Shown: positions 11,038 to 23,100 of the stretch, piece after piece
Numbering within the stretch: position 1 is the first letter of the stretch
Layout: each line of letters opens with the position of its first letter
DNA from: Dipylidium caninum
Taxonomy: Eukaryota; Platyhelminthes; Cestoda; Cyclophyllidea; Dipylidiidae
Assembly (NCBI GenBank): GCA_017562135.1
Contig: QEYB01000850.1
Location: forward strand, 1-64,000
DNA length: 64,000 bases
Direction: 5' to 3'
Notes under the pieces: model-generated
Told to the model about the DNA's origin: nothing
What the model saw: the letters and a program-made list of their open reading frames with translations, nothing else
Database searches by the model: none
Made by a program: the position numbers and the translations under genes

Positions 11038-11790
11038 TGAAGGTTAGTCGTCTGGTCACAGAAGATGTTGGCTCCCATTCATTCACTCACCCACTCTGCC
11101 CACCCGCACACACACGCCTTAGGCGATCTCTTCCACCAACCCGCGTTTCATATGCGAGCAACAAGCGAGAAGGTGACCCACGATTCCGTCTCTCAGTCTC
11201 ACTGTCGTCCCGTCAATTCCTACCTCGCTCTGCCCATGAATAGGCTCCCTCGTTCTTCCTTTTCATCTTGCCCTAACCGCAACCATATTGAATTGCAAGA
11301 TTCGAGCAAGAAAGTGAGTCCGACAGTTCTTCAAGCGGATGCGCCAAGACCACATGCGTGTCTTGGCAACTCATCTTCCCTCGCCACTTTAGTCCCTAAC
11401 CGACTGGATGAACAGCCCCGGACTGAAGGAAAGTCGCCTGGCCACAAAAGGTGTTGGCTCCCATTCACTCACTCATTTACTCACTCTGCCCGCACACACA
11501 CACACTTCTGGCAATCTCTTTCAACTATATGGAAATCACCGAAAACCACTTGACTGCCTAGGCAACCCATCCTCCCTCACTATTTTAGAGTACGCTCATT
11601 ACGATCTCTCACTGTCGATTGAAAGTAAGCCGTAGGGCCACCGAATGTGCCGCTGTGCCACGACACATCACCCTCGTCCACCCACCAACCATCAGCCTCC
11701 ATGTCTGCCCCATTCTGTCCACCCACTTTCTTCCTCTCTTTCCTCTCCATCTACTCGACTTAACCTCCACCATCTTCATTCGTAGCTTCT
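11038..11790. repeat. Diverged ~385-bp tandem repeat, relative of the left array
   Basis: Two copies start at about 11038 and 11423, each with a TGAAGG start and then TGTTGGCTCCCATTCA, a CACTC-rich stretch and a CACACACAC tract. Parts align with the 440-bp array: GACTGCCTAGGCAACCCATC near 11552 matches GACTGCCTCGGCAACACATC, and AACCATCAGCCTCCATGTC near 11687 matches the CTCCAGCTTCCATGTCC segment. The splice-acceptor-like AG of the array is retained at 11391-11392 (CCACTTTAG) and 11587-11588 (CTATTTTAG). Confidence 0.7.
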
Positions 11791-12870
11791 AAGGGACATT
11801 GCAATTTCTGCATTTCTTCACCATGACTGCGTCTTCGACTCGTTCGCCTTCCCCATCTTAAAAGTCCTTGGTTTATCATCGGAAAAGATTTTTCCCATGC
11901 TGTCACCCTCATTTTTCACAGGGCATCCCCCTGAAATCATCTCGAAAATATGGCAATTGGGTGGTAATGCAAAGTCTCCTGATGTACATTTTGATACCTA
12001 CAGCATATTTCAATTAACAAATTCAAGATTCAACGCTGATAGCCATCACCTTTTGCCTCAAGTTCTGAGCCATAATGCCTCCTACTTCAGGTATTTCAAA
12101 GTCGGCTCGAGTCAGTCTCCTTCCTTGAGTGACGAGGCAACAATCCCACTTGTTCATAAACTTCCCTCTTACATCCTAAAATACTCTCCGCAGAGAAGAC
12201 TTTGTTAGCAGAACTTGGGGAAATAGGGCAGTCATCCTTTTCGCGCACACACCTCGGTATATACTTTCCTCGCACTCTCCCAATCTCCTTCTCCACGAAT
12301 CTGCGCGAGGATAGATGTTAACGGAAGAATTGTTGGGCGGAAAAAGTTAAACAAACTTTATTGTCCTGTGATGGCTTCCCTTCCATGTCCACCGAGTCCG
12401 CTTTCAACACCAAAACGGAAAATAAATCAAAGTGCGATTTTATTACGTCTGAGTTTTTTTCAACTCTGTTAGTTTAAAGTTTAACTTTTAGGCCTGCATT
12501 GAACTTTCTGCCGCTTTGGCGTGAGAGACTGGATCCCTACTGGGGATTACAAGCACGGAGATGTTTGCATAGGCGCAAAACTAATCGCCTGTCAGTGAGC
12601 CGTTCGAATAGACGGTAGAAAATTGACTGGAGACGGTAATTTTGCAAGGGAAATCCTCAAAATCAAACTTCACTTTATGACAGGCTCAAAATCGACTTTA
12701 ATAGAATGGAAAATACCGCTGTTAATGAGCCCCTTTGGTTGTGTCGTAACACTTTTGACAAAGATTTGACAATTTGACTATCACTTTGTCAATGGCGAAT
12801 ATTTCATCAAAATTACCTCTTCTCACCTTTTTTTTCCATTGAAGTGATGTAAAATCTGTAAGAAATTGAT
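11791..12870. other. No gene recognised
   Basis: About 1.1 kb of mixed composition. A + frame from 11897 to 12208 is open for 103 codons but shows no motif and no convincing splice boundaries. Nothing else is visible. Confidence 0.35.
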
Positions 12871-13175
12871 AAGTTTAAAAGAAGAAAAGGAAGAGGACAG
12901 GAAAGAAGAAGGAGAGTTAGAAAAGAGGAAGAAAAGAATGATATGAAGAAATGGAAAAAAGAGTAGGAAGAGAAAGAGGAAGAACAGGAAGAAGAGGAAA
13001 GTGGGAAAAGGAGAAGAAAAAGAAAAAGAAGAAATGAAGGAAGATGGATAGGGGGAGAGGAAAAAGAAAAAGAAGGGGAAGAAGAAGGGGTCGAAGAAAT
13101 GGGATAGAGGGAAAAGTGGAAGAAGAAGTAGAAGAAGGAGAGGAAGGAGATGTGGTAGAAGAGGATGAGGAAGGG
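12870..13175. repeat. Polypurine (GA-rich) tract, ~300 bp
   Basis: The + strand is almost entirely A and G, with blocks such as GAAGAAAAGGAAGAGGACAG and many GAAGAAG units. It explains a long Ser/Phe-rich frame on the - strand, which is not a gene. Tracts of this kind can adopt triplex (H-DNA) structure. Confidence 0.88.
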
Positions 13176-15430
13176 TACTTCGCTTGAAGCAGTGGATCCT
13201 CCTCCAGGCGACCGGCGTAAAGTCTGACCGTCCACATGTGCGACGCCTGCCTCAAAATATGGATGAAGTGATTGAAGGACCGTTAGAGAAAATTTTAACG
13301 CCCCAGTCCTCCGTAAGGAGCTACCTCGACTAACTCCGCCTGCAAACTACGTTTCTTCCCTTCCTCAGCATCGATTGGCGGCGAAGTTAATTGGACAAAT
13401 CCTCATCCCTTAGTTTGATGTCACTACTTTGTTAGCCAGTTCCTCCAAACGCTCCACTAAATTAACTCAGTCATTTTGTCGTGTTGACAGCGGGTTTGAC
13501 TCCCCATCGATGAAGTGGCCCGAGTGAAGATGGCTAACAAGACTCCCAGTTCAGAAGGGAAGGTCGACTCGAGCATATCGGAGGAGGATAGGGAAAGAGG
13601 AGATTAAACTCTCGAAGAAATCGTCTCTGTTTGCTTCATTTGCCATTACTGGAGGTGGTCTGCAATTTGTTGATCCGACGAGGGGGAAGTGGCATTTCCC
13701 AGAGAGCACAATTCCTCCCACCTGCGTAAATGAATATCATCTTCCCCCGATTTTGAACCTCCTCTCCACGCGTATTTATTCAAACAGACTCCAGCATTGG
13801 TATTAGCGGCACTTTACCGGTGGTGTCGGTTCTCCCTCGCGCCCTCCACCCTTCCAGACGGGACTGTCTCCATCCGAGCCGACTTTGTTCACCTCAACTT
13901 GATTCCACACTCGACGTAATGTTGTGTGCACTGCTGAGTGTCTGACGGAACATTTAATGTCTCCTCTCTACGCATTCTCTGCGTATCCTGTGGCCAGCAT
14001 CCGCGCTTGTGGGGGACAAGAAGTGGCTGTTAACAGACGCCAGCCTCGTCTCGCGTCTGTTGGGAGGGTCGCAAAGGGAGAGAGACAGAGCGAGAGAACA
14101 CAAGAAATGCCGCAGTCTACCCTTTGCACGAGTTGACCAACACCCGATGAAATACGCTGGAGGCTGAGGCCTGAGGAGGCCCGCCGACCTGACGAGGACA
14201 GCCAACGCGGTCAGTGGGAGGAAAAGACGACGCTGGAAGGAGACCCCCTGCGAAGCCATCTCCGGTCGGTGGTGGTTGTTGCGGCCTCGTCTCGATGCTG
14301 TGGAGCCAGGAGACGGCAGTTCGGCGAATTCCGTGTCGAGAGCCAGTGACGCGAGGGCGCCACAGCCTCCACACTCGAATTTGCCCAACAATCCCCTTAG
14401 TGAAGCGCCTCAGGTTTGACCATCCGCCAAAAAATATTAAGACGATTAGGCAAAATTATAATTCACTCAGTCATTACGCTTTCCACTGCCCCACCTGAAG
14501 TCTTTGCGGACTTTAAGTGAGAGTGGGAGTTAAAAGTTTTTTTGGTGAAAAATACAACTTCATTCAATTAGGCGCTGCCCATTTTGTCCATGCCTTGTTG
14601 CCATCGGACAGACAGTGTCGTAATTCCACCTTCCTTAAAGTTCTCATCCATGCTGTCAAAAAAATGGAAGTAAGTGCGATTTGACATTGGCGGTGTCGTT
14701 AAAAGTGTTACAATTTAAGGACCTCGGGGTGGAACGAAATGACTGGTGGTTTGGAATCACAAAGTCCGGGCTACGTGACTGATGTGGCCACACATTCCGA
14801 ACCAGATGAAAGAATTTGCGACGAGTGACCAAAGATGCGTGGCGTTTTGGGGTTGGCATGATGGCAAACAACACCCTCACGAAGACTTGCCACTTCGAGT
14901 GGCCTTGCTCGAATTCATTCGCTCAGTTTCGCGACTAGTTAAAAATATACGTTTGAATTGACCGTTTATTTGTTTGAATGAACCTGCAAAGTGCCAAATC
15001 CCTCGAAAATCTCCCCACCCTGACAAAATACTCTTTCTGGTGAACTTCTGCTCTTGATGTCACGTCGTCTCGACTGGCGCTTCGTCTCGCATCTCCCACG
15101 ATCTAAACCGTCCACTTCGCGTCGCCAGTAATTTGTTCTTTCCAAAATGCATCTTTCCTCTGTCCTCTTTCAGATGCAACGAATCGCAGATGCTAATGCG
15201 TTGCGACAAATGACTTTCCTTACACCAGTGAGGGCCCCAAAGGTCGACTTTAGTGACACGGTTCGGCTTTTCTAATCTTTATTTTTGCCTCACTGCGTGT
15301 ATACGAGTGGTGCAGTGATCTTCTCTGCACCGCCGCGTGTTTGTGCTCCGAGGACGACCCGCTTCGACAATGGTCCCGATTGACGTGGGTCTCCTCCACT
15401 CCGACCGGACAAACGGCGACCCATTTGGTA
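13176..15430. other. Gene-poor region, locally GC-richer
   Basis: No gene or known repeat is recognised. From about 13900 to 14400 the sequence is GC-richer, with overlapping frames on both strands that lack motifs and splice-site support. Some similarity in vocabulary to the other repeat-rich segments suggests old mobile DNA, but no boundaries could be set. Confidence 0.35.
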
Positions 15431-15437
15431 GGCATTT

Positions 15438-16175
15438 TTCACCGAAAAATCACCAGAACGAAATACGGCAAACCAATTTTGACGACTCTGTTCTTCTCTC
15501 TCTCTGTATTTCTTTCTTTCAAGACCCCATTCCTATCTACGGCACACAACCTCGTCTTTGCCCGCGACGCCCTCTTTTCCTTTCGGCCATATTACATTCG
15601 AGTGTGTCTGAGGTGTTCGTCTCGTTTCGCCATTTTAAATTGAGATAAAAAGCCTACACACTTAAATGACATAACTTTTTTTAAAAAATGAGAGCTAGAT
15701 GTCCAGATAGTATGAAAAAGTTGAGTTTGGGTACTTTGATTATGCGAGGCTTCATCCCATCTACCGTAAATAACTTCGTGTGTGTTTGCCTTGCGTTCCT
15801 ACCTTAAAATGCAGCCGAAGTTCATGTCTTGTTCTCTCATTTTTAAATTTTTATAAGAACACACCTACAGAACTAAACCATCTATTTTCTACAAAATGAA
15901 TAGATAAAGTTCAAACGGTATGGAGAAAGGAGCTATTTTAATGAAAAATCACCGAAACGAAATCTGGTAAACCAATTTTGACGACACTGCTTTTCTTTCA
16001 AGGCTTCGTGTCCATCCTCCGGCACATAACTTCTTTTTGTGTTTGCGATGCATTCATGACTTTTCGGAATTACTAAAATATATTTGAAGTTCTCTTCTTG
16101 TTCTTCCATTTTTAAGTTGGAATAAAAACAAAACTACAGAAACTGAATGACGTAGTTTTGCTAATAAATGAAAGG
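15438..16175. repeat. Diverged tandem repeat, ~250-bp period, three copies
   Basis: The motif AAACCAATTTTGACGAC occurs at about 15472 and 15974. A CTACGGCACACAACCTCGTC-like segment recurs near 15538, 15760 and 16018, each time followed by a TTTGC..GC(G/A)..C block and then a TCATTTTTAAATT-like, AATAAAAAC-like and CTACAGAAACT-like series. The middle copy lacks the first part. The copies are clearly diverged, so this is an old duplication. Confidence 0.65.
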
Positions 16176-16641
16176 TAAAAGTGAAAACAAGAGGAAAGAA
16201 AAGTGTAAAATCAATCCGTCGACAGAATACACAATCACGCAGTTGCCAACGCAGCAAGAAAGGAGGATGGCGATGTTGAAGGCGAGTGAAAGTGTCGACG
16301 GACAAAGATTAAACGGTGGTGAGCGAGTGGACACATGCGGAGTCTTGTGTTACCTCCATTTAACACGATATCTGCTCCCTCGCCACTGAGCCGAACCTGT
16401 CACCTTCCATTTCCCCACCTTCCCCAGACGCGGATGGGCAAATCAACACACTCATTCAAGATTATGGGGAATGCCGTGGTTTAAAAAGCAAAGTCATTAA
16501 CCAAGTGATCTGGACTCCTTTGAAATTCCTCGGTGTAAATTACCGAATAGTCAGAGCTTGTTAACGTGTCAAATTGAGGGCCATTTCGAAGATCATCACG
16601 AATATCTTATTTAAAGCTTAACTTTAAACGCTTTTGGTTAG

Positions 16642-16804
16642 GATTTTCTATGGCATTGGCACAGAACTGACCTCAGGGCCATCAGAGGTTAAAATAGAAC
16701 AGAAACGCATGCAGGCTAGCATTGCGATGATGGCTCAAGGACTATTTAACAGAGCGACTTTTGATGCTATGACAACTCAATGCAGGGGAGAGCATCCAGT
16801 TCTG
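16642..16804 (+). CDS. Orphan internal exon of an unrecognised protein
   Basis: 163 nt between an acceptor (CTTTTGGTTAG) and a strong donor (CTG|GTGAGT), open throughout in one frame. It reads IFYGIGTELTSGPSEVKIEQ and continues with KRMQASIAMMAQGLFNRATF and DAMTTQCRGEHPVL. The composition is that of a globular or helical protein, not of a repeat. The protein is not recognised and no partner exon was found within several kilobases on either side, so this may be an exon of a gene with long introns, or a relic. Confidence 0.45.
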
Positions 16805-17108
16805 GTGAGTGGCACAATCCTAACTTATCATACAACTGCAAAAATTGACAGTTTCATTTAAAAGACGATATCGAAAACGCTTCTATCGGCATTCTCGTAT
16901 TAGAATCTTCAGTTGTTATTTCCTTCTGCATGCTTTTCCCCTTTGTGTCGAATGAGGTAGAATTTTAGTTAGTGTCAAGACCTTATAACCGAATGCATGT
17001 GCTCGAAAGGACGAGGTGGAAAGTTGGTTGTGGTTGTAAGACTCGCTTTAGCATACTTGTAGACGACTTTCCGTTCCATGTGCACCGGCTCTGAAGGACC
17101 GTGCTTCC

Positions 17109-17150
17109 GGATATTGTTATATTATTTATTATTATATTAATAATAAATAA
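17109..17150. repeat. AT-rich near-perfect palindrome followed by a poly-C run
   Basis: TTATTTATTATTATATTAAT followed by AATAAATAA is nearly self-complementary and could extrude as a hairpin or cruciform. A run of about ten C begins near 17170, and a similar C run occurs near 17726. Confidence 0.6.
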
Positions 17151-17189
17151 ACATGCGGAGATATTCGCCCCCCCCCCGGATAGTGGGAA

Positions 17190-20100
17190 GGAACGAACTA
17201 ACTGCTTGCGGTCGCCTGAACTTTCGAAGTAAAATATCGAGAGCCTTTTGTTGTTACTTATTTGGCCGAATTAAGTAGTATTCCCCTTCAAAGCATGTGG
17301 GCTCTAAAATGCGTCCATTTTCAGTGTTTAACTTTTTCCGTGTCGTTTTAACTCTTACTAGTGGAATCTACCGTCAAATGGTGTCTTTTACACTCTGATC
17401 CGACTTGTCAGCCACCAGCCCGTGGCAAAGTAGGCCAAATAAAGAATGACCTATTAACCATAGAATGTGCTAGAAGACCGACGCAGCCAAAGGGTAAAAA
17501 TAAGATCCGCACATAGAGGGAATGTACAAACAAGAGACAAATTGGAAGCACACCGGAGGAGAGATTACTTACTTTTCATGGCGCTTTTGCACCGAGGCCA
17601 CGCGTCCTTCCCCAATGCCAGCGAGATAACGCCGAATCAGCTGTGCCCATGACTTCTGAACTGTCTTTTTAGGGGTGAAGACACGTCCAATAAAACTGTA
17701 GGAAAACCCAGACCCTTCCTCCCCCCCCCGGCCCGAGACAGCGGTCGCCCCACTTGTCGTAGACGCTAACCAGTACAACCGAAAGCTCCACCACTGGAAT
17801 GCAGCGCTACTCCGACAGGTGGTGTCTCTGTACAGTCGGCAGTGATGAGGATGCAATATCCCAAGATTGTATTCAGAATCAGCCGTGTCGTCATAAACTA
17901 TTCCCAAAATTACTTTTCCCCTCAGTTACCCATAGAATTATGGGCCACCTAGCGTCGGATCGTGAGTGCTTGAAGAGGGGGAAACGCCGGCGACGCAGCC
18001 CAGAAGATGGGGGGAAAAACTTCACTTCCTCCGTTGATTTGAATTATTTGCGGGTGAAACATCGCTCCCGAAAGTGCGTGTGTCTTGAACCGCCAACTGA
18101 AATCTTCATCAAAGCCAAAATTCCTCCCTCCAATCTACTTCTAACGGCAGGTCAATCAGATTTTCTGATGTTACAATTGAGATGGCACTTCCTGCAGATA
18201 GAGGGATCTGCATTAGATGCACCACGGATAGTCTGCCAACCTTTTGCAATGATAAATTTTCCCCCAAGAAGTGGCAAGAAAAAGCAGGACCGCATTCTTA
18301 GCTAACAATGTTGCACAATCCGCGTAGAGGCTTTCGTCAAAATTCGTTTATCTGTCAATGACAATTGTGGAGACAGTGAGCCTGAAAGGCGATCTGAGGT
18401 CCCCTGACATAATCGAAGGGTTCCCTCTCGGACGCGGATGAAAGGAGCAGTCCCCTCAGCCAAAACAGATCCGCCTTCCTCGGTTCCGCTTAAGTAGCTT
18501 TCATAGAGAGACATACTACACAGCTGCTTGTGCGAAATTCGTCCACGCATTGAGCATAAAACTCACTAGGCCCTGATGTTGTCTGGACAAACCGCTCTGG
18601 TAATGGAATTTTTGACAAAACCGTAGACGTAGTGGCTGTGACCTTGGGCGGCTGAGCTATTCGCCTCATCGACAGGTGGAAAGGCGGGGGTAGTTGCAGG
18701 TTTTGAAGCCGCGGGCTACGACTAATTTTCACAAGAAGGAGACGAAGGGAGATATACTACACGGGGAGACAATTTGCACTGAGTCCTCAGTGACCGATTG
18801 GCTACTGAATTAAGTTACGAGACTTAGTAAAATAACGAAATAGCAAAGGATTAAAGTCCCTGAGTACAGAAAAAAAGTAGTGCGGTGGCACAGTACCACG
18901 ATGAAGCCTATCTTTCGACAGGCTCCATTTGCGATCACTGTCCGAGTCTAAAGGCCACTCAGATGATGTCAGAAAATCTATGTCGGCAGGGAGACAAGAC
19001 CTAACAAGTCATTTCGGTGAAATTAACGAACTAGAATGCCCTGAGGCACCAAAGATAATGCATTGTCCACATATATCAATGCGTCTGCCTCGAGTAGGAA
19101 CTGTAACACCAAGTCAGGACCAGAAATATAAAGTTGACGTCGAATCAAGAGGATGGAGCCATATACTTAGCCCAGCGTCGACTCTCGAGATGGTGTTACC
19201 CTCAGCGACCTAGAAAAGCGATGCATAGGGGGATGGAAGGCAGACAAGGCCTTAACCGAAAAGACAAAACAATTTTACATAAATGTTTGCCTGTTCAAGT
19301 TATTTGAGAATGAATCTATTTCTAGATTCCAAAATACAGCCAAGACAATTGTTCGGAGCACTACTGCGCCCCGAGCTCACAATTCAATCCAAAGGCGCGG
19401 ACCTGCGTTCCCACTTCTCGCACCTTCGAGAAACACAGAACCTCAACTCTCAGTAGAGCATCTAAGAAGGGTGAAATCGGGTGTTCGGAACGAATAGGAT
19501 CAACAGACGCAGATTTAAGACAAATCGACGAATGCAACAGGGGGCCTCGCAGAATGCTATAAGATAACGGAGACTAGTTTCATAACGGAGACTCATTTCG
19601 ACATGACAAAGTGTGCACACAGAGTTCATCCATTCTCCCAAAAAAAGGATCCCAAAAACAGCACCAGTTATACAAGTGTACTCTGACAGTAGTAAAAAAA
19701 AACAACTCAAACACGAAAGGCACGAGCTAGGAAACACAAGATGGGAAAGAACTAAAGGCGGAGAAAGAGGTGTCCACAGAAAGTCGCATTAGGTGGACCA
19801 CACATTACCCAAGCATCCATAGTTCCAACCGCTTAACACAGGGAAGGAAATTTTGGAGGAAACTCGCCAACTGCAGAAAAATACTTCCCCCCAATGCCTC
19901 GACAGCACAGGTGCACCCACGTTCCGTTCCGAGAACGGGACTATGCAAGGAGAAGTGTAGCTATTCCCTAGCGCTACTGGAAAACGCGGACGTGGAACGT
20001 GACCGCATGGGTGGCAATGGAAAACGCAATGCGTAGGAGACATCGGGAAAGAGATAGATTAACATCCGATCTGACATCATACGAGACAAAAGGACAGAAA

Positions 20101-23100
20101 AAACGAAGTGGTGACGGACAATGGAAATGTACAAATAACGCAAAATGAGGTGAACAAAGCACGAAACAGCGCGTCGTGGCACAGTTGTGGCGATCTAGCC
20201 AACTTGGGGAAGATGGGAGGACAAAAAACCAGACAACTGAATAAACAAACAGGTTGTGTACGTGTGAGTGCGTGCAAGATCAATGATAATTTAGAGGGGA
20301 GAAAGAAAATAGGAGAGAAGACAGGGCAGGGATGAACCTCGCCGAGGAAGATGAGGCGAAGAGCTAGGAGGGTCGAGGACGTTTGCGAGACGAGGAGTTG
20401 ATGCTGGCGAAGGCATTGGAGCCGCAGGCACCTGCGGAAGGACAGCGGAGGGGGAGCTGTTGGCAGGCAATGGTACGAAAGCACTCGTTCAGCAGATGGG
20501 GTCGGTGACGCACCAGTCGTTCGTAGCCCTCCGAATCGCATACCTCCTGCGCATGTCTACGGTCAACAAACGAGGAGTTAACAGTTTAGGCAGAAAATAT
20601 CTGTTCCCAAGGATACATCAGACACCTTCTAAAGCCCACAGTCACGGCAACAAGTGCCAGATGCACACTTCTATCGAAGCACCCCCTCTTATTCAAAAGT
20701 TCGTTTTATGTGATTAAACGAGTGTTGATAATATCAACGGGACTAACTATTCCTTTGAAGAGGACTAAGAAAACATGCTCCAACAGTTTTAGGGAATAGG
20801 CGGATTATTTGAAGAGGCATGGATTAATAAAGCTGCCACAGTATAAGAGAGACCACTTCTCCACGGCCTTTACGCATGCGGAATGTTTACCTAGTGTGAA
20901 TTTAAAACTGCAGCGGATTGGTGAGTTAGCGAAAAATGACGCGCTTCTATGGCATAATGCAAGTGGAGAGAACTAGAGAGAGAAGATTGCAGACAATTAC
21001 ACAGTGTCCGTACGTAAGTGATAAAGTTACTACTAGACGATTCTAAGTCTGATAAAAATGGTGCATCCCTTGGGGTAACATGTTCATCGCACAATCACGC
21101 CTTGATGAGCCGTTTATTCGTCGCAATAGCTTTATAAGTCAACAAACCAAGGCGAAATGTGGATGGCTCCTGTTAATGTCATCCTGTTCCCCCATAGTAA
21201 TACAAGGGAAAATGTCAGACAAAACAAATAAACAAAGCAGATAAAAAAGCGGTTGTTGAGACGAAGGGGAAATCTAATCTGCCGATTGAGTTGCGACTGA
21301 CATTACAAAAAAACATTAAATTTGAAGGGTATTACTACTGAACGATGTGTCGGGAGAAAAAAAACTAAAGTTTCGATAAAAGTGTCCTTACGCCCTTTAC
21401 TATGAAGATTGTTTCAAAACAGCCACATTCTTTACATTAATGCCAATCTCACCGAGTGAACTGTTGGTCAGGAATCAAAAAAACATTTTATCTTTTAATT
21501 GAACCGCCAAGTGACTTCGCTCTGAGAGCTGGATTCGGCTTTTGTGAGGTAGTATAACCGATCAGACGAGTGTCAAATATCGGAGGGGCCTGGGCAGAAT
21601 ACCCGAGTCGCCACACATATGTGATGGCGGAAAACAACCTGTCAAACAGCTAGCAACTTGACATCGCCAACTACAGTAACTGAACATAATTATACCTTAA
21701 AAATAAACGAAAGTTATTTACTCACAAGAGAAAATCGACCCAATATAATACAAAACGTCATTGGTTTTGCCCTTCCTTTCCAATCAAAAGCCACATATAC
21801 GGCTGTTAGGGTGAGGTAAGGAAAAAATCCGAGTGTCATACAAATGTGACATAATCATTAGTTGTAACGAGAAGTGCGATAAAGTGCGGAGGAGGTCAGA
21901 GAAAACGGGAGATGACTGTGGCGTTTGGTTCTCGCAAAATAGCAAGCGATTGTTAGGGTACTTTCTAATCAGTCAGTAACTTGTTCAAAGGGGTAGATGC
22001 TAGACAAAGTGCATAAATTATCAGTGGAGGATAGGAAAAATTCTGTCCAGCAAACGAAAAAAGACGCGAACATTGGCCAGACAACGAGACTGCCTAGAGG
22101 GGAGGGGATACAGAAAGTGCAACAAAACAAACTCAGTTGGCAACATGACCGAAATCTCTAGGGATAAATTGAAATGCAACTGAACAATGCAACATCAGAT
22201 AGTGTGTGAGATTAAGCGATCGTTTTGCATATCTGTGAAGGCGAAGAAAGAAGGAAGGGAAAATACGTTTTTCTCTCTGATAAAGCGAATATAAGGGAAG
22301 GAGTAAATTTAGATGTCTCCAATCATCTGATGGTCAAATAAACTATCAGCCTTGGCTAACCGACAGAAGACGGCGAAAGAAATGCTTCACATATGATAGA
22401 AGCTCTTTATTTGTAATCATTCAAGGGAAGGCCTGCATAACGCATCGATAAAATTTGACTGATGAGCCACTTTTTGACAGATGACTTTGTGGTAATCCCT
22501 GAACAAGCCGAAATAGCATGTACGCAACAATAAACAACCCGAAAATGGCTGAAGTACCATAAATCTGTTGATTAACTGGACCTGTATCCCACTGACCATG
22601 TGATTGACTGCTGGCCCTGTTCTAACGCCCCCAACGACTTCCACTCCGTTACAATACCGCCGGCTGACCGCCAACGAACTAATTAACAAACCCACAAACG
22701 ATTCAATGACCATTTTAACGACAGTTGTAGAATTGCAGACTCTCAAACTCTCATAGACCAATCATGGCAACTAGTTACTTTCCTTTCGAACCAGACGACC
22801 TTCAATAGATCGTCAAAATTGAGTATCATATTTCCAGGTGGACGTCATGGCAATGGATAAAGTGCCTTCAACGGAATAGAAAAAGGAAAAAATACTAATG
22901 CAGTACCACCACGCACATGGATTCGCATACTACATTACATTTTCTCGGCATCATACAAGAGGGAATTCATCGCCTCGCTGGTTAATATAAAATTAGGCCC
23001 AATCAGATAGGCCACACCCCTCAAGCTGAAACTATCCTGCTGCTCCAATTATCAATAAAAATTATCTCGAAAATGAGTTAAAGTTTATATCACTAAAAAA

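Noticed and set aside
12813..13235. 140-codon Ser/Phe/Leu-rich - frame
   Set aside because: Translation of the polypurine tract; composition only.
20077..20541. 154-codon - frame rich in Leu, Ser and Cys
   Set aside because: No motif, no splice context, codon use unlike the recognised exons.
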